Part shown: positions 1 to 9,319 of the stretch, piece after piece
Layout of the letters: each line of letters opens with the position of its first letter
How positions within the stretch are numbered: the stretch's first letter is position 1
DNA from: Neobacillus cucumis
GTDB taxonomy: Bacteria; Bacillota; Bacilli; Bacillales; Cytobacillaceae
DNA length: 64,000 bases
Assembly (NCBI RefSeq): GCF_002860255.1
Contig: NZ_PGVE01000028.1
Coordinates: 214,526 to 278,525 of the forward strand
Reading direction: 5' to 3'
The notes under the pieces: generated by a model
Told to the model about the DNA's origin: nothing
Database searches by the model: none
The model's input: only the letters and a program-made list of their open reading frames with translations
Translations under genes and position numbers: made by a program

Positions 1-253
1 ACATAATAATTCGAGGATCTCTTCGCATAATTTTTGGTTCTGAATTTGTATCCCCATCATGATCCCCCACTTGATTATTCTCTGGACCGATGGGCCTTTG
101 AAAATGATCGACAGATTCTAATAATGATTGGTTAACATCTTGATATAGTTTATTATCAGTATAAAAATAAATAATGCTTCCTAGAATACTGATTAAAACA
201 ATAAAAACAATAGAATTGATCAAAGTAAGTCTAATATGTGTTTGACGAAACAT
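1..253 (-). CDS. Sensor histidine kinase, N-terminal part only (runs off left edge)
   Basis: Eighty-four codons are visible, starting from an ATG at 253 that has an AGGGG ribosome site and lies 8 bases after the stop of the response regulator. The protein starts with a short basic stretch (MFRQTHIRL) and one long hydrophobic segment at about residues 9-29, then a polar extracytoplasmic segment. This is the usual N-terminus of an OmpR-partner kinase. The HAMP, phosphoacceptor and ATPase domains would lie outside the window, so the kinase call rests on gene order and the TM-plus-sensor start. It would phosphorylate the regulator encoded just upstream. Confidence 0.72.
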   Translation of the reverse strand, partial: MFRQTHIRLTLINSIVFIVLISILGSIIYFYTDNKLYQDVNQSLLESVDHFQRPIGPENNQVGDHDGDTNSEPKIMRRDPRIIM

Positions 254-261
254 AAGTGCCC

Positions 262-933
262 CTATTCTTCATTCAGCATGTAGCCGACGCCGCGGATGGT
301 CTTAATGTCAGAATGATAACCAGAGGGTTCAAGTTTTTTACGGAGATGGTGCATAAACACTTCAACAATTGCTACCGTTGTATCTGAGTCGAATCCCCAT
401 ACGCGGTCATAAATTTGTTCTTTTGTTAAAATAACCCCTTTATTTTGAATTAAATATTCAAGAAGTTCATATTGCTTGGCCGTGAGTTTAATGGAAACCC
501 CATCCACTAAAATATCTCGTTCTTTTCCTAATAATTCAATCCCCCGATATTGAATGGTTTGGTTAGTTGTTAGGCTGCCAGTTCTCCTAAGTAATGCCCT
601 GATTCGCGCCTTTAACTCAGCTGCCTGAAATGGTTTTACTAAATAATCATCACCGCCGCTGTCTAATCCTTTGACACGGTCTTCTAAAGAATCTCTTGCT
701 GTTAGAAAAAGAACAGGAATCTTTAGTCCTTCCTTACGAATGGTCTGAAGCACCTCAAAGCCATCAATTTCAGGAATCATCACATCCAAAACAATCGCAT
801 CATGGATATTTTGCATAGCTAAGAATAAGGCATCCTCCCCGTTTGACGCTTGATCAACTTCAAATTCATCCGACAATAATTGAACGATTGATTCTAATAA
901 CGGAAGGTTATCTTCTACTACTAGTAAACGCAT
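262..933 (-). CDS. OmpR/PhoB-family response regulator
   Basis: This 223-residue protein has a receiver domain (residues 1-115; acidic pair E7/D8, phosphoacceptor D50 in IVLDVMIP, switch T78 and conserved K100 in the YLVKPF segment). A C-terminal winged-helix domain follows (about 125-220, ending TIRGVGYML). Both are typical of OmpR-type regulators. The ATG at 933 follows GAGGAGA at good spacing. It lies downstream of the ABC genes and directly before a sensor kinase, so it probably controls the efflux operon, its own operon, or both. A GC-rich hairpin and a TATAAT separate it from the permease gene, so it may also have its own promoter. The target genes are inferred. Confidence 0.93.
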   Translation of the reverse strand: MRLLVVEDNLPLLESIVQLLSDEFEVDQASNGEDALFLAMQNIHDAIVLDVMIPEIDGFEVLQTIRKEGLKIPVLFLTARDSLEDRVKGLDSGGDDYLVKPFQAAELKARIRALLRRTGSLTTNQTIQYRGIELLGKERDILVDGVSIKLTAKQYELLEYLIQNKGVILTKEQIYDRVWGFDSDTTVAIVEVFMHHLRKKLEPSGYHSDIKTIRGVGYMLNEE

Positions 934-965
934 CTAATCTCTCCTCAATACATATAATTCATACT

Positions 966-1008
966 ATTATATAGGAAATAAAGCGGCCGCAACAATGACG
1001 ATCCGCTT
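966..1008 (-). promoter_or_regulatory. Hairpin and weak promoter between the ABC operon and the two-component genes
   Basis: On the minus strand an inverted repeat AAGCGG/CCGCTT (981-986 with 1003-1008) follows the permease stop. It is then followed by TATAAT (966-971), with TTGTTG 18 bases upstream as a poor -35. The pair could act as a partial terminator plus a secondary promoter for the regulator-kinase genes. Seen in sequence; function inferred. Confidence 0.4.
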
Positions 1009-1018
1009 CTTTTCCAAA

Positions 1019-2185
1019 TTATTCATACCTTAAAGCTTGGATTGGATTTAATTTTGAAGCTTTATTCGCTGGGAATACTCCAAATACCACTCCGACTATT
1101 AACGAGAACAAAAACGAGAATAAGATAACGGATGATGAGAAAGAAACACTTAGGCTAAATAGGGAAGAGACTAATTCCCCTATGCCTAATCCTGATATAA
1201 TCCCTATCAGTCCGCCGACACTGCTCAATACAACCGCTTCAATTAAGAACTGGATAAGGACATCTCTCCTTTTTGCTCCAATGGCTTTACGGATTCCAAT
1301 TTCCTTTGTTCTTTCTGATACAGATACGAGCATGATATTCATGATACCTATTCCACCGACTAACAAGGAAATACTTGCAATCCCGCCAAGCATTAACGTC
1401 ATGGTATCAGAGACAGAACTCATCGTGTCCATAACATCCTGTTGATTTGTTACACTATAAGAATCACTTTGATTTGGATACAGTGAGGCCATCTTCATTT
1501 CAACCTCATTCATGACATTATCCATCTGGTCTTCACTTTTACCCTGTAAATAAACTTGACTGATCGTAGTACTTCCGATTAAACGCTGGCCTGTGCTTAG
1601 TGGGACGATCACTGTATTGTCCCCGCCTTGTCCCATTGAGCTTCCCTTTGAAACTAGTACACCGACCACTTTATAGGAAGTTCCTTCAATTTGCAGATAT
1701 TGACCAACGGGGTCTTCTGTTCCAAAAAAAGTAGTGGCCGTAGAAGAACCGATCACGGCAACTTTTTGCCTGTATTCAATATCTAGGTCTGTGATAAAAC
1801 GCCCGGCACTTACTTTCGTATCTCGCACCTGTGAATAGGCAGCATTCGTTCCAGTTAAGCTCACTTGTGAAGTTGTCCTATCCTTTTTAACATTTACCCG
1901 TCCAGAAACAACCGGCGAGATGGCTTTTACACCCTCTAATTTACTAAGTTCACTAATTTTATCCTCGGTTAATGCCACATCTGTACTAAATGTGCTTATG
2001 GTTAATAAATTGGTCCCTAATTGATTGATTTGACTCGTCACATTTTTTGTAGAACCTTGGGCAATGGAGACAAGAACAATGACCGATGAAACTCCAATAA
2101 TCATCCCAAGCATGGTAAGAACAGACCTTAATTTATTTCCTTTTATACTTTTAAGAGCCATTTTAATAGATTGCAAGATGCCCAA
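1019..2185 (-). CDS. MacB/FtsX-type ABC transporter permease
   Basis: The protein is a MacB_PCD/FtsX-fold permease of about 388 residues: one N-terminal TM segment ([20 protein letters not shown]), a large extracellular domain, then three C-terminal TM segments and the family motif [15 protein letters not shown]. With the ATPase and membrane-fusion protein it forms a YknXYZ/MacAB-like export complex in the membrane. I choose the TTG at 2185 as start because GGAGGTGA lies 5 bases upstream; an in-frame ORF extends further but has no ribosome site. The chosen start overlaps the ATPase gene by 23 bases, suggesting translational coupling. The substrate is unknown; antimicrobial peptide or lipid efflux is typical of the family. 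Confidence 0.92.
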   Translation of the reverse strand: MGILQSIKMALKSIKGNKLRSVLTMLGMIIGVSSVIVLVSIAQGSTKNVTSQINQLGTNLLTISTFSTDVALTEDKISELSKLEGVKAISPVVSGRVNVKKDRTTSQVSLTGTNAAYSQVRDTKVSAGRFITDLDIEYRQKVAVIGSSTATTFFGTEDPVGQYLQIEGTSYKVVGVLVSKGSSMGQGGDNTVIVPLSTGQRLIGSTTISQVYLQGKSEDQMDNVMNEVEMKMASLYPNQSDSYSVTNQQDVMDTMSSVSDTMTLMLGGIASISLLVGGIGIMNIMLVSVSERTKEIGIRKAIGAKRRDVLIQFLIEAVVLSSVGGLIGIISGLGIGELVSSLFSLSVSFSSSVILFSFLFSLIVGVVFGVFPANKASKLNPIQALRYE

Positions 2186-2873
2186 TGAGTTCACCTCCAT
2201 TTTCCTGTAATTGTCCATCTTGAATGCTGACCATTCTTTTTGCTTGTTTGGCAATGTCCAGGTCATGGGTAATTAGGATAATCGTATGGCCCAATTCATT
2301 TAATTGTTTCATAATCTGCATGATTTCCTTACTTGTTTTACTGTCAAGGGCTCCGGTTGGTTCATCGGCAAGTAGAATGGAAGGATTACCGGCAAGTGCC
2401 CTTGCAATAGCAACCCGCTGCTGCTGTCCACCTGAAAGCTGATTTGGCAAATGTCCCGCCCTTTCCTTTAATCCTACTTTTTCTAATGCCTCGAGGGCTC
2501 TCTCCTTTCGTTCTTTTGAAGATAATCCTGCATATAATAACGGAAGTTCTACATTTTCGAACGCTGTTAATTTGGTTAATAGGTTAAAATTTTGGAAGAT
2601 AAAGCCGATTTTTTGATTCCTGATGGTTGCTAATTCATTGTCATCCATTTTAAATATATCCTTACCATCAAGCAGATACTTTCCCGACTGCGGCTTATCC
2701 AAACATCCAATCATATTCATTAATGTTGATTTACCAGAACCTGAAGGACCAATAATGGCCAAAAATTCTCCTTTTTCAATCTCAATGGAAACGTCATTTA
2801 ACGCGTGGACGATTTCTCCGCCTAATTTATAGGCTTTCTTTAGATTACTAATTTGCATGATAGGTTTACCCAT
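2163..2873 (-). CDS. MacB/LolD-type ABC transporter ATP-binding protein
   Basis: This 236-residue nucleotide-binding subunit has Walker [10 protein letters not shown] (42-50), the signature LSGGQ (146-150), Walker B ILLADE (166-171) and an H-loop in ITHDLD. The overall pattern is that of the MacB/LolD/YknY subfamily. Its ATG overlaps the stop of the membrane-fusion gene by one base (TAATG), and its own 3' end overlaps the permease start, so the three genes form a tightly coupled operon. It powers the FtsX-type permease by the mechanotransmission mechanism known for this class. Confidence 0.95.
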   Translation of the reverse strand: MGKPIMQISNLKKAYKLGGEIVHALNDVSIEIEKGEFLAIIGPSGSGKSTLMNMIGCLDKPQSGKYLLDGKDIFKMDDNELATIRNQKIGFIFQNFNLLTKLTAFENVELPLLYAGLSSKERKERALEALEKVGLKERAGHLPNQLSGGQQQRVAIARALAGNPSILLADEPTGALDSKTSKEIMQIMKQLNELGHTIILITHDLDIAKQAKRMVSIQDGQLQENGGELIGHLAIY

Positions 2874-3826
2874 TACTGTCCACTCCTTCCACTAAACTGT
2901 CCGGCACCACTGCTCCGATACATTGCTCTCATACTACCTGTACCTCCCATACCGCTAAATAAACTATTTCCTTGAGTTGAAGAAGTAGTTGAACTTGCTT
3001 TCGCTAATTTCGGCAGCTGAACAGTTTCTCCCTCTGAAAGGCCTTCCGTTATTTCTACATAATCTTCATTAGCAATGCCAGTTTTAACTGTTTTCTTTGT
3101 AGGGTTTGAGGTGTCATCAGATGAAACGACATTGACATATTTTTTGTCATTTGATGATCGAACAGCATCAAGTGGAACATAAATGACGTTTTGTTTACTT
3201 TCTGTTAAGATACTTGCCTCGACAGTCATCCCTACTTTTAAGTTAGCAATTTTATCAATTGTAATCGTAACAGTAAAAGTAGAAATACCATTGGAAGCAG
3301 TACCTTCTTTAGAAATATTGGATACTTTCCCCGTATATTTTTCATCAGGGAATGCACTAACTTTTAAGTTTACCGTTTGCCCTTTTTGGATTTTAGAGAT
3401 GTCAAGTTCATCAATTTGTACAGCTGTTTGCAGACTGCTATAGTCCGTTACATGAGCTACCACTTGCCCGGATGTAACGCCATCTCCTGCCGAAACGGAT
3501 AATGTGGTAATTTTCCCGGTTGCAGTCGCTAGTATCGGGTCACTTCCATCTGTAAATGTAATGAGTTCATCCCCTTTATTGACCTGCTCCCCAGTCGTGA
3601 CCAATACCTCATCAATCTCATCATTATTAAAGGTCGACATGATATCTTGACTAGTGACTGCCTGAACAGTTCCGGCGCCACTAATGTTTACATCTAAGGT
3701 GCCTTTTTTAGCAACAGCAGTCCGTACTTCAGATGTGGTCTCGGCACTCGTTTTTGCTGCATACCATTGATAACCAGCAATACTAATAACCACTGCAGCC
3801 ACCGCTATTAAAATCCATTTTTTCAT
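2873..3826 (-). CDS. Membrane-fusion (HlyD/MacA/YknX-like) adaptor of the ABC efflux system
   Basis: This 317-residue protein has an N-terminal membrane anchor (about residues 4-22). A lipoyl/barrel-sandwich hybrid region split around a very short hairpin follows (SGAGTVQAV... and [20 protein letters not shown]), then beta-barrel and membrane-proximal domains. It ends in a Gly/Ser/Met-rich tail after about residue 275. In Gram-positive bacteria such adaptors (for example YknX) sit outside the membrane and assist MacB-type transporters. It is the first gene of the operon and has AAAAGGAG upstream of the ATG. The low-complexity tail is unusual but shows no recognisable motif. Confidence 0.9.
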   Translation of the reverse strand: MKKWILIAVAAVVISIAGYQWYAAKTSAETTSEVRTAVAKKGTLDVNISGAGTVQAVTSQDIMSTFNNDEIDEVLVTTGEQVNKGDELITFTDGSDPILATATGKITTLSVSAGDGVTSGQVVAHVTDYSSLQTAVQIDELDISKIQKGQTVNLKVSAFPDEKYTGKVSNISKEGTASNGISTFTVTITIDKIANLKVGMTVEASILTESKQNVIYVPLDAVRSSNDKKYVNVVSSDDTSNPTKKTVKTGIANEDYVEITEGLSEGETVQLPKLAKASSTTSSTQGNSLFSGMGGTGSMRAMYRSSGAGQFSGRSGQ

Positions 3827-3911
3827 TTGTGCTGACTCCTTTTCCCATACGGTTTCATTTGAATAAGCCTATTATTATCTTTGTTTCTTAACTTTTCCTT
3901 AAAGGAAATCA

Positions 3912-3971
3912 TTGACTGAAAATTTCTTTTCACTTATAGTTAAACAAGTGAATAGTTAAATAGTTTAACTA
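3912..3971 (+). promoter_or_regulatory. Promoter and candidate MarR operator of the marR-mmpL operon
   Basis: TTGACT (3912-3917), a 17-base spacer and TATAGT (3935-3940) form a good sigma-A promoter. Just downstream is a perfect inverted repeat TAGTTAAA-TAG-TTTAACTA (3953-3971). A further TAGTTAAA half site overlaps the -10 (3937-3944). The arrangement fits autorepression by the MarR protein encoded immediately downstream. The motif is seen; binding is inferred. Confidence 0.7.
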
Positions 3972-3990
3972 ATTTTGAGGAGGAAAAAAA

Positions 3991-4452
3991 ATGGAGCATC
4001 ATCCTACAATTCAGGAGTTAATCGATCGTTATGTATCGGTCTCCTTTCGTGTTCATAAAAAAGCTGAAACGTTAATTAAAGGGAAAATTGGAGATGATCT
4101 AACCAATGATCAGCACTACATACTTAGATACATTTCTCAGTCTGCAGAATGCACCTCGTCTGAATTGGCTGATGCTTTTGAAGTAAATAAAAGTGCCATT
4201 ACCGCAATTATTAACCGAATGGCGGAAAGAGGGCTAATTGAGAGGACTCGAGATCAGAATGACAGACGGGTCGTTTATTTAACTCTAACAGAGGAAGGAA
4301 AAATGCTTTATCAGACCTGTCAGGAAAAGATTGAGCAACTAGTTGAGTCCATTATTACTCAATTTGAAGAGGTTGAAATTAAGAATTTTATTCATACTTA
4401 CGAAAAACTTGCAGCTATATTAGACAAGAAAAGGGAAGAAATGGAGGAATAG
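3991..4452 (+). CDS. MarR-family transcriptional regulator
   Basis: The 153-residue protein shows the MarR winged-helix layout: helix-turn-helix around residues 55-85 (SSELADAFEVNKSAITAIIN) and the wing motif RDQNDRRVVYLTLTEEG. A strong GAGGAGG site precedes the ATG. It is co-transcribed with the exporter gene, whose GTG lies 3 bases after its stop. It probably represses this two-gene operon through the inverted repeat over the promoter and is released by a compound the exporter handles. The ligand is unknown. Confidence 0.93.
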   Translation: MEHHPTIQELIDRYVSVSFRVHKKAETLIKGKIGDDLTNDQHYILRYISQSAECTSSELADAFEVNKSAITAIINRMAERGLIERTRDQNDRRVVYLTLTEEGKMLYQTCQEKIEQLVESIITQFEEVEIKNFIHTYEKLAAILDKKREEMEE

Positions 4453-4455
4453 TTT

Positions 4456-7400
4456 GTGAGAACAATAATTAAAGGCAAATGGTTTATCCTCATTGCTTGG
4501 ATTGCTGTTATCGCCGCGCTTTTTATGGTGGCACCAAATATGGAATCACTTGTACGTGAAAAAGGGCAAATTTCTGTACCGGAGGGATATTCATCTACAC
4601 TTGCATCTAAGATTCTTAAAGATGTTCAATCAAGTGAAAATAAAGGATCTGACCTACAAACAGCCCTTGTCTTCCATAGTAATAAAAAGCTGACAAACGA
4701 AGATTTTACGACTGCTGAAAAAGCCGTCAATCAGCTTGAAAAAGAAAAACAAAAACTTGGCATCACTGAAATACTTACTCATTTTAACCAAGAGGAGTTA
4801 AAGGATCAGCTCGTTTCAAAAGATGGTAAAACCATTCTTGTCTCTGTCAAGGTAACAGCGAAAGGCAGGGAAGCAAAAGAGATTTCAAAGGATTTATATG
4901 ATGTACTTGATAACGTCAAACTGGATCATTATTATACCGGCAACTGGGTAATTAGTGAGGACCTCGTTACTAACTCACAGGAGGGCTTGAAAAAAACAGA
5001 AGGAATTACCGTGGTTTTCATTTTGGCGGTACTTCTACTTGTGTTTAGGTCCATAGTAGCACCGATCATTCCGTTAGTGACGGTTGGATTCAGTTATCTT
5101 ACCGCTCAGTCTATTGTCGGCCTATTAGTGGATCATGTGAATTTTCCGTTATCCACCTTTACACAAACTTTTATGGTGGCAGTCCTTTTTGGAATTGGAA
5201 CGGACTATTGTATCTTACTTTTAAGCCGTTTTAAAGAAGAAATGTCGAAGAATGAAAATGTAACCGATGCAATTGTAGAAACATATCGGACTGCTGGAAA
5301 AACGGTTTTCTTTAGTGGAATGGCTGTTATGATTGGGTTTGCTTCCATTGGTCTTTCTACCTTCCAGCTTTACAAGTCAGCCGCGGCTGTAGCGGTTGGT
5401 GTCGCTATCCTTTTAGTTGCCTTACTAACTGTCGTTCCATTCTTCATGGCAGTTCTTGGAAAGAAACTTTACTGGCCATCAAAAGGCAAACTTGAGCATA
5501 GTGACAGTAAAATATGGGGAGCCATGGGTAAATTTGCTTTGGCACGTCCATTATTGGCATTTATCCTTGTTGTAATTATTTCTGTTCCCTTTCTATTTAC
5601 TTACCAAGATCAACTATCTTTTAACTCACTAGAAGAAATAAGCGATGATTATCCTTCTATAAAAGGGTTTAATATTATTGCGGACTCCTTCGGTCCTGGT
5701 GAGTCGATGCCGACACAAATTGTTATTAAAAATGATGATAAACTTAATACCTCTGAATATATTACTTTAACAGATAAAATCAGCCAGGAACTGCTGAAAG
5801 TTAATAATGTTGAAACAGTTCGTTCCGTCACCCGCCCTACTGGCAAACCGATTGATGATTTTTATCTATCAAAACAAGTATCCAGTCTTGGGGATGGACT
5901 TGGCAAAGGAAATGAAGGGATAAAGAAAATCAGTGATGGGCTTTCTGAGGCTGGCACACAGATGGCTGCTAACCAGCCAAAAATGCAGGAAGCAACGGAT
6001 GGAATAAGTCAATTAATTACGGGAACTAACAAACTTAAAACGGGTATGGGCTCTCTTCAAGATGGACTGACTAAAATTCAAAATGGTCTGAGAGATGGTT
6101 CCATGGGAGCAACAGAAGCTCGTAAAGGCTTAGAACAAATAAAATTTCAATCTGAAAAATTATTAACTGGATATAAACAATTATTAGAAGGCTATAAGAC
6201 TGCAAGTGCAGGTCTTGGTACAATGAAAGAACATTATGATGAAATTGCAGGCGGATTAAATCTTATCCATCAAAACCTAGTCAAAACAGACCAAGCCTTT
6301 GCAAATTTAGAAAAACAATATGCAGATATTGCTCAAAATCAAAACTATCAAATGATTAAAATGACTGTAACCGGTGTAAAAACTGCAACTGATGCCTCTA
6401 TTAAAGATCCAAGAGTATCCTTGCTTACTAGTTTAAACACCCTTAATGCTGGTTTACAGAGTGCCGTGGACGGCATTGATACGGCTAATCAAAATCTAAC
6501 GAAGATGATTTCCGGGCAAGGACAGCTGATTGATGGAATGGCCAAACTAATTGATGGTATTGACAAACTTGCAAATGGCCTTAATCAAATGGAAAAAGGT
6601 CAAGAAACGGCAATTGCTAATCTGCCTAAATTTTCTGGTGGTTTAGAGGGAATCGCAAATGGCCAGCAGCAGCTTCTTACCGGTTTCCAAGATATTGGCG
6701 GGCAAATAACAAAACTGTCAACCGGTTTAACCCAAAGTTCTGACGGCTTAAATCAAGTATCGAAAGGCCTTAATTCCGCACAGGATTATTTATCGGATGT
6801 ATCTAAGCAAAAACAAAACGGTTTTTATATTCCTCAAGATGTCCTGAATGGCAAGGATTTTGAAAAAGTCTTAAATTCATATATGTCAAAAGATCGCAAA
6901 GTGATGACGATCGATGTTATTTTCAATAAAAATCCTTATTCAAATGAAGCAATTAATAGCGTACCTGACATCAACCAAGCGGTAAAACGTGCGGTGAAAA
7001 ATACAAAACTTGAAAACGCAAAAATAGAAGTTGGCGGAGTATCTAGTATGCACCATGATTTAGATACTATTTCCAAAGCGGATTACTCGAGAACGGTCGT
7101 ATTAATGCTGGCAGGGATTAGTATCGTCCTTATTATCCTGCTACGTTCACTAATTATGCCGCTCTATTTAATTGGTTCCCTAGTCCTAACCTATTACACT
7201 TCTATGGCAATCTCAGAATCTATTTTTGTAAATATACTTGGATATACAGGAATTAGCTGGGCCGTTCCATTTTTTGCTTTTGTAATTTTAATAGCCCTAG
7301 GCATTGACTACAGCATCTTTTTAATGGACCGATTTAACGAGTATCGGGATATGCCAGTCCAACAAGCAATTCTTATATCTATGAAAAAGATGGGCAGTGT

Positions 7401-7623
7401 CATCATTTCAGCTGCAGTAATCTTAGGTGGTACCTTTGCAGCAATGATGCCATCCGGAGTACTTTCATTGTTAGAAATTGCCGCCATTCTCTTAATCGGT
7501 TTAGGCCTGTATTCACTTGTGATTCTTCCATTGTTTGTACCGGTAATGGTAAAAACATTTGGTCAGGCAAACTGGTGGCCATTTATGAAAAATAATGACA
7601 GCAGTATAAATCATCATCATTAA
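4456..7623 (+). CDS. MMPL/RND-superfamily exporter with long central coiled-coil region
   Basis: This large exporter (1055 residues) has two RND/MMPL halves. Each carries a TM bundle and the family motif around GIGTDYCILLLSRF (first half) and ALGIDYSIFLMDRF (second half). Between the halves, roughly residues 480-790, lies an extracellular region of repeated short amphipathic units of the type L..G...L..G (for example KISDGLSEAG, KLIDGIDKLANG), resembling YhgE/Pip and YdgH proteins. The start is GTG with GGAGG 8 bases upstream. MMPL proteins export lipids or amphiphilic drugs using the proton gradient. Control by the adjacent MarR suggests a stress or drug-efflux role. The protein is longer than the roughly 700-900 residues common in simple family members because of the coiled-coil insert. 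Substrate unknown. Confidence 0.92.
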   Translation: MRTIIKGKWFILIAWIAVIAALFMVAPNMESLVREKGQISVPEGYSSTLASKILKDVQSSENKGSDLQTALVFHSNKKLTNEDFTTAEKAVNQLEKEKQKLGITEILTHFNQEELKDQLVSKDGKTILVSVKVTAKGREAKEISKDLYDVLDNVKLDHYYTGNWVISEDLVTNSQEGLKKTEGITVVFILAVLLLVFRSIVAPIIPLVTVGFSYLTAQSIVGLLVDHVNFPLSTFTQTFMVAVLFGIGTDYCILLLSRFKEEMSKNENVTDAIVETYRTAGKTVFFSGMAVMIGFASIGLSTFQLYKSAAAVAVGVAILLVALLTVVPFFMAVLGKKLYWPSKGKLEHSDSKIWGAMGKFALARPLLAFILVVIISVPFLFTYQDQLSFNSLEEISDDYPSIKGFNIIADSFGPGESMPTQIVIKNDDKLNTSEYITLTDKISQELLKVNNVETVRSVTRPTGKPIDDFYLSKQVSSLGDGLGKGNEGIKKISDGLSEAGTQMAANQPKMQEATDGISQLITGTNKLKTGMGSLQDGLTKIQNGLRDGSMGATEARKGLEQIKFQSEKLLTGYKQLLEGYKTASAGLGTMKEHYDEIAGGLNLIHQNLVKTDQAFANLEKQYADIAQNQNYQMIKMTVTGVKTATDASIKDPRVSLLTSLNTLNAGLQSAVDGIDTANQNLTKMISGQGQLIDGMAKLIDGIDKLANGLNQMEKGQETAIANLPKFSGGLEGIANGQQQLLTGFQDIGGQITKLSTGLTQSSDGLNQVSKGLNSAQDYLSDVSKQKQNGFYIPQDVLNGKDFEKVLNSYMSKDRKVMTIDVIFNKNPYSNEAINSVPDINQAVKRAVKNTKLENAKIEVGGVSSMHHDLDTISKADYSRTVVLMLAGISIVLIILLRSLIMPLYLIGSLVLTYYTSMAISESIFVNILGYTGISWAVPFFAFVILIALGIDYSIFLMDRFNEYRDMPVQQAILISMKKMGSVIISAAVILGGTFAAMMPSGVLSLLEIAAILLIGLGLYSLVILPLFVPVMVKTFGQANWWPFMKNNDSSINHHH

Positions 7624-7628
7624 TAGTT

Positions 7629-7660
7629 GGTACACTGTTCGAACTGAACAGTGTACCTTT
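7629..7660 (+). terminator. Intrinsic terminator after mmpL
   Basis: Perfect 12-bp inverted repeat GGTACACTGTTC/GAACAGTGTACC (7629-7640 and 7646-7657) with a 5-base loop and a short T run. Located 5 bases after the exporter stop. Confidence 0.8.
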
Positions 7661-7796
7661 GTATATTCAGCTTGAAACTTTTCCCCTTTTCATTCGTACA
7701 TACTTAGGCAGCTAATTTATTAGTTGAATTGAAATTTTTCCCTTTTTAGATTTACCGTTATAATGTACATAAATAAAAGGATAAGGAGTGAAAATT

Positions 7797-9269
7797 ATGG
7801 GTGTTACTCTAAGCAAGGGTCAAAAAGTTGATTTAACGAAATCACACCCAGGCCTTCAAAAAGTAGTTGTCGGACTGGGATGGAATATAAGCCAATTGGG
7901 TTCAAATTTTGATTTAGACGCCTCAGCGTTTTTATTAGGACCATCTGGGAAAGTGAACAGCGACCAGGATTTTGTCTTTTACAATAACCCTTCAGGGGCC
8001 AATGGATCGATTATATACAGCGGAGATAATCGTATAGGTTCTGGTGTACGTGACGATGAACAAATTAGGATTGATTTAAGCAGGGTTCCTGACCATATCC
8101 ACCGGATTGCCTTCACCATTACCATTCACGACGCCCAGATAAAAAGGCAAAGTTTTGGACAAATTTCTGATGCTTATGTACGTATTTTTGATGAAAATAC
8201 GAACGAGGAGCTATTGCGCTTTAATCTAGGCAGGGATTTTACAGTCGAAACCGCCATTGTCGCAGCAGAACTATACCGTCATAATGGTGAGTGGAAATTC
8301 AATGCGATTGCCAGCGGTTTTCAAGGAGGACTAGCAGCCTTATGCCAAAACTTCGGTGTGACTGTTGATGACCCGACTCCATACATACCGTCTCCGCAGC
8401 CAACCAATCAGCCGGTTAATTATAGTAGTCATTCTACTCAACCAATGAACACAAATTCATATAACTCCAATCAACAAAACCAAACGAACTATGACTCATA
8501 CCAGCAAAGCCAAATAAACCGAAATACGAACCAACAGCAGCATGTCCATCTTCAACCCGAATCATCTTACCGTCAGCCTGCTTTTGGATATCCACAGACG
8601 GCCTATTCAAATCCCCACAGCCAATCGTCATATGGCGGAGATGATATTATGTGCCCTCGGTGCCATTCAACTAATGTCAGAACAGGAAAAAAAGGATTTG
8701 GTATAGGGAAAGCAGCGATTGGCGGCTTAATTCTTGGACCTGTAGGATTACTTGGAGGTTTTATTGGAAAAAACCAATTAAAGTTTACATGTAACCATTG
8801 CGGCCATGGATGGGCCCCTTCGCAAACAGATTATGTAGAATGGGCCAATAATCAAAAACGACGCGCACAAGAATTGTTCCATCGTTACAAAAGTCAGGAC
8901 CTTCTTGATGCTGTCACGGCCGCTTGTGCGTTAGTGGCCATGGCTGATGGTTATTTAGATGCATCTGAGCGTCAAAAAATGATTGACTTTGTGAATCAAA
9001 GTGAGGAATTGCGAGTATTTGATACCGCAAAGGTTATTCAAAAATTTAATCAGTTTGTATCAAGGATGGAAAATGATCGAATGATGGGTCGTGCGGAAGC
9101 ATTTCGTGCACTGGGTAAAATTAGGACAAAGCCTGAAATTGCTCGATTAGTGGCACGCTACTGTATTGCCATTGGCTATGCAGATGGGAATTTTGATCAG
9201 AATGAACAGCAAATGGTTGCGGATATTTGCCGTGAACTTGGTTTAAATCCAGCGGAGTTCCTTTCGTAA
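7797..9269 (+). CDS. TerD domain - zinc ribbon - TerB domain fusion protein
   Basis: The protein is about 490 residues and has three recognisable parts. Residues 1-190 form a TerD calcium-binding domain (starting MGVTLSKGQKVDLT; acidic calcium sites near NFDLDASAFLL and the DDEQIRIDL segment). A Q/N/S/Y-rich linker follows to about residue 280. A zinc ribbon comes next, with CxxC pairs at 286/289 and 332/335 split by a Gly-rich hydrophobic hairpin. Residues 365-490 form an all-helical TerB/TerB-like domain with acidic MADGYLDASE and YADGNFDQNE motifs. I choose the ATG at 7797, with AAGGAG 8 bases upstream, over an in-frame GTG. TerD and TerB normally occur as separate products of tellurite-resistance/stress clusters; here they are fused and no other ter gene is nearby. 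Function is probably membrane-associated stress or metal sensing (inference). Confidence 0.9.
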   Translation: MGVTLSKGQKVDLTKSHPGLQKVVVGLGWNISQLGSNFDLDASAFLLGPSGKVNSDQDFVFYNNPSGANGSIIYSGDNRIGSGVRDDEQIRIDLSRVPDHIHRIAFTITIHDAQIKRQSFGQISDAYVRIFDENTNEELLRFNLGRDFTVETAIVAAELYRHNGEWKFNAIASGFQGGLAALCQNFGVTVDDPTPYIPSPQPTNQPVNYSSHSTQPMNTNSYNSNQQNQTNYDSYQQSQINRNTNQQQHVHLQPESSYRQPAFGYPQTAYSNPHSQSSYGGDDIMCPRCHSTNVRTGKKGFGIGKAAIGGLILGPVGLLGGFIGKNQLKFTCNHCGHGWAPSQTDYVEWANNQKRRAQELFHRYKSQDLLDAVTAACALVAMADGYLDASERQKMIDFVNQSEELRVFDTAKVIQKFNQFVSRMENDRMMGRAEAFRALGKIRTKPEIARLVARYCIAIGYADGNFDQNEQQMVADICRELGLNPAEFLS

Positions 9270-9283
9270 TTTAAGCTAAAATA

Positions 9284-9310
9284 GCCTCCAGTCCAAGATG
9301 GAATGGAGGC
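9284..9310. terminator. Bidirectional terminator between the ter fusion and selB
   Basis: Inverted repeat GCCTCCA/TGGAGGC (9284-9290 and 9304-9310), flanked by A-rich sequence on the left and T-rich sequence on the right, lies between two converging genes. Confidence 0.7.
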
Positions 9311-9319
9311 ATTTTCAGA

